Shown here: positions 1 through 8,400 of the stretch, piece by piece | Numbering within the stretch: the first letter of the stretch is position 1 | Layout: each line of letters opens with the position of its first letter | DNA from: an uncultured Flavobacteriaceae bacterium | GTDB lineage: Bacteria > Bacteroidota > Bacteroidia > Flavobacteriales > Flavobacteriaceae | Assembly: GCA_947500585.1 (NCBI GenBank) | Contig: CANMSN010000002.1 | Span: 1-64,000 of the forward strand | Reading direction: 5' to 3' | Length of the DNA: 64,000 bases | Made by a program: the position numbers and the translations under genes | The notes under the pieces: model-generated | Seen by the model: the letters and a program-made list of their open reading frames with translations, nothing else | Database searches by the model: none | Told to the model about the DNA's origin: nothing

Positions 1-8
1 TATATTTG

Positions 9-42
9 AAAAAAGGGTTCTGCTTTAAAAAAGCCAAACCCT
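9..42 (-). terminator. Intrinsic terminator downstream of the gamma-carbonic-anhydrase-like gene
   Basis: Read on the minus strand, a hairpin with stems AGGGTT/AACCCT and GCTTT/AAAGC (separated by a 2x2 internal loop) is followed by a run of six U. It lies about 60 bp past the stop codon of the first gene and probably ends the remB–carbonic anhydrase transcript. Confidence 0.7.
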
Positions 43-98
43 ATATTTATAACTTACACACTTTACGGGATAGTGTCTTTTAAAACCTAAGAATGTAA

Positions 99-614
99 CT
101 ATTCTTTAAACCAGCTAGAATACTTTATATAATTATCGGCAATTCTATTAATTTCCCCAGAAATTAATTCTTCGCTAATATCTTTTACTTTTTTGGCAGG
201 TACACCTGCATAAATACTCCCTGCTTCTACCCTAGTATTTTTAGTAACCACAGCTCCTGCAGCAATTATACTATTGCTTTCAACAACACAGTCGTCCATA
301 ATAATACTTCCCATACCAACTAAAACATTATCATGAATAGTACACCCATGTACAATGGCATTATGACCTATAGACACATTATTACCAATAGTAGTTGGCG
401 ATTTTTGAAAAGTGGCATGAATCACGGCACCGTCTTGCACATTAACCTTATCGCCCATTTTTATATAATGCACATCACCACGAATTACGGTACTAAACCA
501 AACACTGCATTGCTTTCCCATAGTAACATCACCGACAATTGTAGCATTTTCGGCCACATAACAATCATCTGGTATGATGGGCGATTTTCCGTTTACTGGT
601 TTTATTATTGGCAT
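99..614 (-). CDS. Gamma-carbonic anhydrase family protein (left-handed beta-helix)
   Basis: This 171-residue protein has the hexapeptide-repeat pattern of a left-handed beta-helix: V/I residues every six positions from about residue 10 to 145. The three histidines expected to bind the catalytic metal in gamma-class carbonic anhydrases are visible, in VIHAT and in IGHNAIVHGC. The N-terminal RGD of VIRGDV, also typical of the family, is present. The length matches the YrdA/PaaY/CaiE-type subgroup, many members of which have weak or unproven carbonic anhydrase activity, so the reaction (CO2 hydration) is an inference. It is probably cytoplasmic because no signal peptide is seen. The gene starts 12 nt after the remB stop codon and is likely co-transcribed with it. 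This neighbourhood is one I remember from other flavobacteria. Confidence 0.85.
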   Translation of the reverse strand: MPIIKPVNGKSPIIPDDCYVAENATIVGDVTMGKQCSVWFSTVIRGDVHYIKMGDKVNVQDGAVIHATFQKSPTTIGNNVSIGHNAIVHGCTIHDNVLVGMGSIIMDDCVVESNSIIAAGAVVTKNTRVEAGSIYAGVPAKKVKDISEELISGEINRIADNYIKYSSWFKE

Positions 615-626
615 ATTTTATTTTTA

Positions 627-2726
627 TTAATTATCAAAATACCAATTAAACAAATCGGTTCTAAGCCCGAAATTAAACCAAACCGTATCACTTTTAAATG
701 TTGATGTTGTTATAGCGTCTGGGTTAAAGTTTCTAACTGTAATATCTGTAAATAACTTTAAATTTGAAGCCGTATTTATAATATAACCCGCTTGAAGGTT
801 TCCGTTAAAAATACTAGCCTTATTTCCTTGTCCTATTTCAACTCCCGTATCAAAAGGTCTGTCGTTATAATTTCGGTATATGTCACCACCATAACTAAAA
901 TTATCAGTGCCATCATTAAAATCTAAACCTCGTACGCCAAAAACAAGTTTTGCATCAGCAAACCAACGTTTATAACGATAACGCCCTATTAGTATAGCTT
1001 CGCTAAAGTTTGCGCCCCATAAATGTGCCATTGGTTGATTAGCATTCGCATAGTTTAATACAATGGTATTGTGTGAATACGTAAAAGGTCGTACTCTATT
1101 ATATTCAAACTGTAGTAATAAATTATCCACTTTAAAAGCATTGAAATACTTAACACCTATTTGGTATCCAAACTTATTTTTCCAGCTTTTTTCCCCTGCT
1201 TTTACATCATTTAAAGAAAATTCATCTAAAATAAATTGGCTGTATATATTAATATTATCATTCCATTTATATTTTGCTGAAGCTCCTAAAATGGCATTTC
1301 CAGAAGCTTGCCCTGTTTGAAACTCAATAGCTCTATAAAAAATAACGGGATTTAAGTAGTTAATATCAAAACCTCTATCATTTGTATCTCGCCACATTAC
1401 AGACTCAAACAAGCCTAAGTTAAAACGTTTAGATACATTCCAACTTAAATAATGGTTTGCTATATATTTAGTTAAAAACGAACCATCTTCGGTTACTTCT
1501 GGACGCATATCTCGTAACCACATCCATGTATTGGTATATTTTATTTTCCAGAATTTAGTATTTAATTTTAAAAACGGATGTGGACTCGTAACATCACTTA
1601 GCAATAATGAACGGTACCCATCACCAATAAAGTTTTTACCATGTCCAAATTGGATATTAATAAATTTTGCTGGAGCATAAGATAAATACCCTTCAGCAAC
1701 AGGGTAATCATAAGAATCTGTTTTAAAGCGTTTACCAATACCACGACCCGGAATAATGGCTGGATCTGGCCCAAAAGCTTTTAAACTTTCTGAGTAACGG
1801 TTTACATAATCTGCAAATCGTCCTTGACTTTCAAAAACTGATGCAAAAAAGCTGAATTTTTCACCCAAACCACCTTGTACGTAAAATCCTCGAGTATTAT
1901 TATATGTTGAACTGAAATCTGCTTCGGTATCTTTACCTACTTGCAAGTCTAAAATAGGATCTACGGTAAACCAATAGTCTTTCCCTTGTATTTGTACTAA
2001 ATGTTCGTTCCAAAGTTTTCTTCCCGCCCAGGTTTCAGTATCTTTTTCTAAACGCTCTTTTTCTGCATTAAAATCATAATAATTAGCAACGTCTTCATAT
2101 ACAAAAGGTTTAGATGCTGTATGGCTATTTGTACCTACAAGATTCATGCTTCTATCGAATCTTGAATAATCACTGTGTGTAAACTGAATATTTAATTGAC
2201 TTGATAATGCCTTATTTTCAAAAACTTGCAAATCATTATTCACCTTATCAAATTCGGCTTTTGCTTGTTGCTCTATTTTAGAGATTTCATTCTCTTTTGC
2301 TAAATCTTGAGTAGTAGCTGTTTGGTCAACTAATGGTATTTTAATAGGAATAGAATACTGCTTATAAGTTGCTCTTCCATTATAAGTAGCTGGTTTTATT
2401 TTAGGAAACGTTGCAAAAACACTTTTAGCTTCAGTTTTAAGCTCATCATACATAGCATCTACATAAACAACCCTAAACTGCCCTGTAGTATCTACTTCAA
2501 AAAGAATAACAACCTCACCCTTATAATTTTCATCTAAAGCTTTTTGAGGTACTTTAAAGTTCTCATAAATGTGATTAAATACACTATTATCAAAACACTG
2601 CTGCAACGCATCTATTTTTACACCATCACAGTTAGGAAAAACTGGTGCTTTTTCATAGTAAGAATTATTTTGACTGTAACTGTTATATTGAACTAAAAGT
2701 AGGAGTAGAACAATGAATTGCTTCAT
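627..2726 (-). CDS. remB: Gliding motility protein RemB (TonB-CTD-like domain plus outer-membrane barrel)
   Basis: The 699-residue protein starts with a signal peptide (residues 1–19, ending YSYSQ-like). Residues about 27–132 resemble the C-terminal domain of the two TonB proteins encoded next door: a VFPNC motif, a second cysteine (QQC) 10 residues on, and an FEVDTTGQF-like beta-hairpin matching their FKIDKTGQ. A charged linker follows, then about 480 residues of alternating aromatic and polar strands typical of an outer-membrane beta-barrel. In Flavobacterium johnsoniae, RemB is needed for normal spreading on surfaces and lies close to sprA, gcvH and tonB; the same order here (sprA–gcvH–vanZ–tonB–remB) supports the name. 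The molecular role is not known. The domain reading is mine; the name rests on synteny and length. Confidence 0.8.
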   Translation of the reverse strand: MKQFIVLLLLLVQYNSYSQNNSYYEKAPVFPNCDGVKIDALQQCFDNSVFNHIYENFKVPQKALDENYKGEVVILFEVDTTGQFRVVYVDAMYDELKTEAKSVFATFPKIKPATYNGRATYKQYSIPIKIPLVDQTATTQDLAKENEISKIEQQAKAEFDKVNNDLQVFENKALSSQLNIQFTHSDYSRFDRSMNLVGTNSHTASKPFVYEDVANYYDFNAEKERLEKDTETWAGRKLWNEHLVQIQGKDYWFTVDPILDLQVGKDTEADFSSTYNNTRGFYVQGGLGEKFSFFASVFESQGRFADYVNRYSESLKAFGPDPAIIPGRGIGKRFKTDSYDYPVAEGYLSYAPAKFINIQFGHGKNFIGDGYRSLLLSDVTSPHPFLKLNTKFWKIKYTNTWMWLRDMRPEVTEDGSFLTKYIANHYLSWNVSKRFNLGLFESVMWRDTNDRGFDINYLNPVIFYRAIEFQTGQASGNAILGASAKYKWNDNINIYSQFILDEFSLNDVKAGEKSWKNKFGYQIGVKYFNAFKVDNLLLQFEYNRVRPFTYSHNTIVLNYANANQPMAHLWGANFSEAILIGRYRYKRWFADAKLVFGVRGLDFNDGTDNFSYGGDIYRNYNDRPFDTGVEIGQGNKASIFNGNLQAGYIINTASNLKLFTDITVRNFNPDAITTSTFKSDTVWFNFGLRTDLFNWYFDN

Positions 2727-2755
2727 GATTTTATAATATGAATTGATTTAAAAGC

Positions 2756-2787
2756 GAAAGATACTATATTTTGATAAGACCTATAAA
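2756..2787 (-). promoter_or_regulatory. Possible promoter of remB
   Basis: On the minus strand TTTA, 20 nt, then TATCTTTC resembles the Bacteroidota consensus TTTG-N19/20-TAnnTTTG with two mismatches. It lies between the tonB terminator and the remB start codon, where a promoter is needed. Weak match. Confidence 0.35.
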
Positions 2788-2824
2788 AAAACCGTTATCA
2801 ATAAAAAGAATAACGGTTTTTAGA
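2785..2824 (-). terminator. Terminator between tonB and remB
   Basis: The inverted repeat AAAACCGTTAT…ATAACGGTTTT has an A-run on its left side that becomes a U-run on the minus strand. It ends the transcript of the upstream tonB gene about 25 nt after its stop codon. Confidence 0.8.
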
Positions 2825-2846
2825 ATTTTAAATTATGTGCTTTTTA

Positions 2847-3629
2847 CTACTGAACTTGAAATACAATAGGTAAACTGTAAATAACCCCCACATTTTTATC
2901 GCGTTGTTTCCCAGGAATCATTTCTGGTATTTTATCTATGACACGTTGAGCTTCTTTTTCTAATTCAGGATGCGTGCCTCTTGCCAGAATTTCAGTAACC
3001 TGACCAGTTTTATCAATTTTAAATTGTGTACGGATAACCTGTTTTCCAGATAATCCTAGTTCACTAGCTAAATTTACATCAAACTTTCTTTGAACTAGCT
3101 TCGTTATTTTTTCAGACATACATTTACGTTTATCATCATTCGTCTTTTTATTTTCGCAACCTGGATAGATTGGAACTACTTCAACATTTACAAATGGAAC
3201 ATCTACATCAACGGGAGGTTCATTAATTAAACCACTGAAATCTGGATCTACATCTGGTGTATTAGTTTCTGGCTCAACAAAATTTTCAAGTAATCTATCT
3301 AGCTCTTTATCATCTGGGACTTCCTTAAACTTATTTGTTTGTTTTACTTTCTTCTGTTTTATTGGTTCTTCAACGGTTGGCTTAATAGGTTTAATTAAAG
3401 GAATATCAATGTCGTCTGGTTCAACTGGTGGTCTACCTTCTACATAATTAGGAATATTAGTTTCAAACGTCATTTCAAACAGTCCATAGGAAAATAGTAA
3501 ACAAACAATAAGCCCAATCTGAAAGTAAAGAGTTGAGTTTTTTTGTAAATTTGCATCATGCTTTTGTGATTTTTTCACGATTTGCTCATTTTGCCGAATG
3601 AGTTCGTGAGTTTTCTTTGGATTACTCAT
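2847..3629 (-). CDS. TonB-family energy transducer (paralogue 1)
   Basis: This 260-residue protein has a short cytoplasmic N-terminus, one membrane segment at about residues 34–55, a periplasmic linker with several EEP/PVEP stretches, and a TonB C-terminal domain at about 150–260. The domain carries the motif IYPGC, a second cysteine in KRKC, FKIDKTGQ and the end YSLPIVFQVQ. TonB proteins pass proton-motive energy from ExbB/ExbD to outer-membrane transporters such as the SusC family; no exbB or exbD lies in this window. The C-terminal domain is clearly a paralogue of the next gene's, with the same cysteine spacing. It is separated from remB by one terminator and from the upstream tonB by another, so it is probably transcribed alone. 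No promoter consensus was found in the 50 nt upstream. Confidence 0.88.
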   Translation of the reverse strand: MSNPKKTHELIRQNEQIVKKSQKHDANLQKNSTLYFQIGLIVCLLFSYGLFEMTFETNIPNYVEGRPPVEPDDIDIPLIKPIKPTVEEPIKQKKVKQTNKFKEVPDDKELDRLLENFVEPETNTPDVDPDFSGLINEPPVDVDVPFVNVEVVPIYPGCENKKTNDDKRKCMSEKITKLVQRKFDVNLASELGLSGKQVIRTQFKIDKTGQVTEILARGTHPELEKEAQRVIDKIPEMIPGKQRDKNVGVIYSLPIVFQVQ

Positions 3630-3683
3630 AATTATTATAGTTTATATGTTAATATTATGAGGAAGTCACAATAAGTGTACCAA

Positions 3684-3718
3684 AAAAGAAATCCCGTTAC
3701 ATTAATGTAACGGGATTT
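3684..3718 (-). terminator. Terminator with a 30-bp perfect palindrome downstream of tonB paralogue 2
   Basis: Positions 3689–3718 form a perfect 30-bp palindrome with the stem AAATCCCGTTACATT. An A-run at 3682–3687 gives the U-tail on the minus strand. It separates the two tonB genes. Confidence 0.8.
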
Positions 3719-3722
3719 TATG

Positions 3723-3743
3723 CTTCGACTTCGCTCAGCAACC
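3723..3743. repeat. Dispersed small repeat (CTTCGACTTCGCTCAG family), copy 1
   Basis: The sequence CTTCGACTTCGCTCAGCAACC begins 4 nt beyond the palindromic terminator. Near-identical copies occur at 35696, 37698, 42662 and twice at 60303–60347 inside polA. There is no coding content. Confidence 0.8.
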
Positions 3744-3801
3744 ATTAAACTTCACTTAAGTAATAAATTTAACTTTATTGAATAGTTAGAATCAGCGAGA
3801 A

Positions 3802-4521
3802 TTAATCTTGTACTTGAAAAATAATTGGTAACGAATAAGGTACAGTTACCGCTTTTCCACGTTGTTTACCTGGTTGCATTTTTGGTAATAAACCAATAAC
3901 ACGAGCGGCTTCTTTTTCTAACCCTGGGTGAGGTGCTCTTGCACGAATACCCGTAATATTTCCTGTTTTGTCAATTTTAAATATTACATTAATACGTTGT
4001 CTTCCTGTTAAACCTAAATCTGAAGCTAACTCTGTATTGAACTTTTTATTTACAAATGCAGCTATCTTTTTAGACATACAATCTTTCTTAGCTTGATTAC
4101 TTCCCTTTTCACATCCTGGGAAAACAGGTACATTTTCAATAACTGCGAAAGGAACCTCTATATCCTCATCAACTTCGGCAACGACTACTTCTTCTACTTC
4201 AACGATTTCAGTTTCTTGATCTGCTTCTGTAGACTCAATTACTGTTTCCTCAACTTCTTCTTCATCCTCAACGACTTCAATAACTTCTGGAGCAGCTGGA
4301 GGTGGCGGTGGAGGTGGCGGGGTAATTTGTTGTTGAGTTAATGGAATTTCTTCATCATCTAACTCATCTAAGTTTAACTGTCCAATATCAATATCAGATT
4401 TATCGTATGTTTTATAATTGATAGCATAATTTGTTAAAAACAACATTAAAGCTAAACCAATTGCGAAATAAAGTGAACTATTACGTCCAACATTTGCTTT
4501 AGGATTTTTTTTAGGTTCCAT
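3802..4521 (-). CDS. TonB-family energy transducer (paralogue 2)
   Basis: This 239-residue protein has a membrane segment at about residues 17–33, a run of eight prolines near residues 68–75, a very acidic stretch (about 80–125, rich in E, V and D), and a TonB C-terminal domain at about 128–239. That domain has VFPGC, a second cysteine in KKDC, FKIDKTGN and the end YSLPIIFQVQD. It is the canonical layout of a TonB: inner-membrane anchor, rigid periplasmic spacer, and a domain that touches the TonB box of outer-membrane transporters. It is a clear paralogue of the following gene. The vanZ-like gene lies 63 nt upstream on the same strand, with no convincing promoter or terminator between, so it may belong to the gcvH–vanZ transcript. 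Confidence 0.88.
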   Translation of the reverse strand: MEPKKNPKANVGRNSSLYFAIGLALMLFLTNYAINYKTYDKSDIDIGQLNLDELDDEEIPLTQQQITPPPPPPPPAAPEVIEVVEDEEEVEETVIESTEADQETEIVEVEEVVVAEVDEDIEVPFAVIENVPVFPGCEKGSNQAKKDCMSKKIAAFVNKKFNTELASDLGLTGRQRINVIFKIDKTGNITGIRARAPHPGLEKEAARVIGLLPKMQPGKQRGKAVTVPYSLPIIFQVQD

Positions 4522-4584
4522 AATTTTTATTGTTTTACTACAGGATTGCTAAAGTAACTATTTATTTACTAAAAAAGCAAGCCT

Positions 4585-4965
4585 TTATATTTTTTTATCG
4601 TCAAAAATACTTTTTAAAACGAATACCAAAACAACTAGAATCACTCCAGATGTGTTGGCTACAATATCATAAACATCTAATGATCTGTATACCGTAAATG
4701 TCCCTTGTAATACTTCAATAAGTATACCAAAAACAACAGAAAGTATTGCAGCATAGACAATTGCTTTACTTTTTTTTAATTTAAAATAATAAACAAAAGC
4801 ACTAAACCAAAAAAGAGTTAATACAGAGTACGCTAAAAAATGAAATATTTTATCGCCATAATCAACACCCATATCAGGCACATTTTTAAGCTTAATTAGG
4901 CTCATAAAGACCAAAGTAGCTGAGTAAATTACAGCAATAATTAATGCTAATTTTTTAAGCAACAA
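4585..4965 (-). CDS. VanZ-like family membrane protein
   Basis: The 126-residue protein has four hydrophobic segments (about residues 5–23, 39–62, 70–90 and 101–120). It carries a KIFHFLAYSVLTLFWF segment and the VFGILIEVLQGTFTVYRSLDV segment typical of VanZ-like proteins, including the conserved glutamate before LQ and the R-x-x-D-x-x-D pattern. VanZ in enterococci gives low-level teicoplanin resistance, but for most family members the function is unknown, and no resistance claim is made here. Its start codon overlaps the last 11 nt of gcvH in another frame, so the two are translationally coupled or at least co-transcribed. The gcvH–vanZ–tonB order next to sprA is one I recall from F. johnsoniae. 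Confidence 0.85.
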   Translation of the reverse strand: MLLKKLALIIAVIYSATLVFMSLIKLKNVPDMGVDYGDKIFHFLAYSVLTLFWFSAFVYYFKLKKSKAIVYAAILSVVFGILIEVLQGTFTVYRSLDVYDIVANTSGVILVVLVFVLKSIFDDKKI

Positions 4966-5335
4966 TTAAAGCTTTATAGTCTTCGGCAGTCATCAAACCA
5001 TCTACTTCAGATAAATCTGAACACTTTACTTTTATCATCCAACCAGCTCCATAAGGATCACTATTTACTTTTTCTGGCTCATCTTCAAGTGTTTCATTAA
5101 ACTCAATAATTTCGCCTGATAGTGGTAAAAATAAATCTGATACGGTTTTAACGGCTTCTACGGTTCCAAAAATTTCTTCAGCTTCTAAAGTTTCGTCAAG
5201 TGTTTCAACTTCAACGTATACAATATCACCTAATTCACTTTGAGCAAAATCTGTGATACCAATAGTAGCAACATCTCCATCTATTTTTATCCATTCGTGA
5301 TCTTTAGTATATTTTAATTCTGATGGTATATTCAT
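4955..5335 (-). CDS. gcvH: Glycine cleavage system H protein
   Basis: GcvH carries the lipoyl group that shuttles the aminomethyl intermediate between the P, T and L proteins during cytoplasmic glycine breakdown. The 126-residue sequence has the normal length and begins with the family hallmark YTKDHEWI. The lipoylation site is Lys63 in VEAVKTVSD, and the GDIVYVE and SDPYGAGWM blocks are in place. The other gcv genes are not in the window. A strong promoter lies directly upstream, so the gene can be expressed apart from sprA. The downstream vanZ-like gene overlaps its stop. Confidence 0.97.
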   Translation of the reverse strand: MNIPSELKYTKDHEWIKIDGDVATIGITDFAQSELGDIVYVEVETLDETLEAEEIFGTVEAVKTVSDLFLPLSGEIIEFNETLEDEPEKVNSDPYGAGWMIKVKCSDLSEVDGLMTAEDYKALIVA

Positions 5336-5359
5336 GTTTTTTATAGGGTTAGTTTTTCA

Positions 5360-5390
5360 CAAATGTATTTATTCAAATTTAGAATTCAAA
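5360..5390 (-). promoter_or_regulatory. Promoter of gcvH (Bacteroidota-type)
   Basis: On the minus strand TTTG, exactly 19 nt, then TACATTTG: a full match to the Bacteroidota primary-sigma consensus TTTG-N19-TAnnTTTG. It lies 24 nt from the gcvH start codon. A second -7-like box, TAAATTTG, is at 5374–5381. Confidence 0.75.
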
Positions 5391-5400
5391 TAGTTATTTA

Positions 5401-8400
5401 TTAATTCCCGAAATTATATCTAATAGTTAATCCAGATCTAATGGTAGTCAGCGGAAATGCCGTAGATATTGCATACTCAGAGAAAGAATAATCAAAATAG
5501 AAAATACCTGTTAAGTTTTTACTAAACGCATAATCTGCAGTATATTTTAAGCCCCAAATGGTTTGTCCGGAAGTTACTTGATTGTTTTCTAAATCTAAAT
5601 ATCTAATAATTGTTTTATTATCTCTTACAGAAACATCTGCTTTCATGTTTAAGTCGCTAACAATACGTTTACTTGGACCAGCTAAATTTGAACGAATACG
5701 CAAATCCTTAATTCTATAACCTAAGCCTAAGGTATATTCGTTTCCTAAAATTTCGGTCATTAAGTTGTTATCAAAACTTAGCGACAGCATTCTGTCTTTT
5801 CTAACTTCTGCCAGAATTTTAATGGAATTATTCATTTCCATATCTATCCTGACTAGTGGACTAAAGGTTTCTGTTAAGTTAATATTACTGAATAAACGTT
5901 CGTTTTTAAAATTACCTCCTTGATCTAACGCTTCAGGATCTTTACCATCATAATCTAAATTGGTTTGAAATTGATTAATAGTATATGTTGAACGATATCC
6001 ATGTGTTAGTGAAAAACGTTTAAAACGCTTTTTAAACCAAGCAAACTTCATGAAACCCGTATATTTTAAATCCCAGTTAGGAATAGGAACATCCCTAAAT
6101 GCACTTGTTTTTACTTTATTAGCATCTTGCCCAGAATAAGCTGCTAAAAATGCTGGTAATAGTACCTTTTGATTTGTTTTACCAAAACCAACTGGATAAC
6201 CTTCTAAATCTCTAAAATAAGTTCTATTTCCATAAAATTCTTCAGCTAATCTATTTGCTATAACTAACCTATTCGATCTAAAATTACTAAAGGCCTCAGA
6301 AGTTGTTTCATCACTCTTGCTAAAAGCTGTTTTAATTAAAATGGTTGATATATTAAAATTACCAAAAGTATTAGGTGTTAAACTATTATAATCAAATACA
6401 CCATCAGGTAAAAAACCATCCGAAACTAAGTTTCCATCGGCATCCTTAAAGTCTTCAACTCTAAAATTCTCAGTAAAATTTTCATAATACGCTCTGTTAC
6501 CAACAATATCAATTTTCAAATCTTTTACGGGTTCTATATTTGCAGAAAAATCAAGTTGCTTGGTATTCGTATTGGTATATTGCTGATTAAATTCTGGGAA
6601 ATAGGTTAACCAACCACGTCTTGCTGCTAAATCTCTAATATCGGTTTGACTACCAAATGTAAAGCCTAAAGTTGGCTTTAAAGTACCAATAAATCCTGGT
6701 ATTTGCGTGTAGCCTGGTAAAAATGTTCCGTTATTTTCTGAATAATTAAGTTGTACTCTTTTAATACTCGTTAATATATCGACTCCTGCATTTAAAAGTT
6801 TAGTAACTGATTGACTTTTTTGTTTTGGCGGTTTAGTTTCTTTCGGTTTTGCTCCTGGAAGGCCTCCTGGTGTTGTTCTCGTTCTAACACGCCTAATAGG
6901 TTTTTTAACTAAGCCAATATATTTATAAAGCTTATTCATATCTAATGACGCGTTGATATTATGCGTATTAGAATTTTGAATGGTATTACCTAAATCAAAA
7001 TTTCCAGTAAGCTGATTGTCTTTGTCATTGGGATCAGTATATGTTAAATCTAAATTACCAAATAGATCTGAACCTTTTTGCCATTGAAAATCGCCACTAT
7101 ATTCATAAGTCGCATTTATAAAACTAAAGGTAGGTATTTTATTAATTGGCAATTGGTAAGTAACTCCTAATCTTTGAGATTGCCTATTTGGGTCACCAAA
7201 ATCAAAAAGCCCATCCCAAACATCTAATGTGGCATCTTGCTCGCCATTTAAAATATTATCTTTAAAATAATTACGAATTATATTATTATTTGCTGCCGAA
7301 AAATTAAACTGTAAGGCATCTGTTAAATTGTAATTTATGTTATACTGAAAATCGAATGTGTAATTACGCCTGAATAATTCTTCAATACCAATATTTCCAG
7401 CGCCAAGATCAATCTCTCTAAATTTTTGTTTATTAAACTGCCTATTCAAATTTGTATTAACAGTAAAACTGGCTGGTAACAAATTAAGATTAAAATCTTT
7501 TAAAATTTTCCAATACTTACCAGTAAATAGAGAATCGTTCTTTTTAAAAGGCTCAATTTTTACGGGATTAAAATTGAAGGCATAATTTGCTCCCATACGT
7601 AATGTTTTATCAACTGAGTTTTCAATTTCAAAATCTCTGTGCTCTACTTTATTATATGAATAATTAAATGTTAAATTTTCAACATCATACATACGTGGTT
7701 TGGCATCTGTTGTTCTGTTTTTTCTAACACCAATAAAGTTGATACTTTGTCGCCTCGTGTAATCTTCAGAATTTTGCTTAATCACTTCTTTTTCAGCATT
7801 GGTTTCTGCCGCATCTAATCTAGATTGCAACGTTAAATCTTCGTAAAACTGATCGTATTTAGGTGTTATCAATTCTTCACTTTGGGCATAATTAAATGGT
7901 ACTTGTATCGCCCATTTTTTAGGTAGTAACTGCCCAATATTTATATTGGTTACCATATCGTACTGTTTAACATCTTCTAAACTTCTTTCACTCGGCCCCT
8001 GCTCTAGCGAGCCAAAACCAGAAGTACTTTGTCTTGCTGTTGCGCTAATATTAGCAAAATCTGCAATGTTAGTATCTAAGCTCACAACTGCTGCCCAACC
8101 ACCTTCGTTATCCATATCTGATAACCTCAATTCGTTAAACCAAACTTCACCACAAACATCACTTCTATTGGTGGCGTTTTTAACACCTAACATAAGGGTT
8201 CTTACATCTCCAAAATTTGGATTTCCTTTTATAGCTATTCTATGTTGCCCTGAAACGTATCCCGAAAAAGGATCGGAAACGGGAATAGGTTCATTGTTTA
8301 TAACATCATAAAATGTTGCATCTTCATTAGCTAATGATCCATCGGCAATACCGAGGGCTTTAATTTGTCCCAATAATTCAATTGGTAAATTAATTTCGTT

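Noticed and set aside
3689-3718. 30-bp palindrome as a regulatory operator
   Set aside because: The A-run gives a U-tail on the coding strand and it lies just past a stop codon, so a terminator is the simpler reading.
4585-4965. Glycopeptide resistance function for the VanZ-like protein
   Set aside because: The family is widespread with unknown roles and no other van genes are present; Gram-negative bacteria are intrinsically insensitive.
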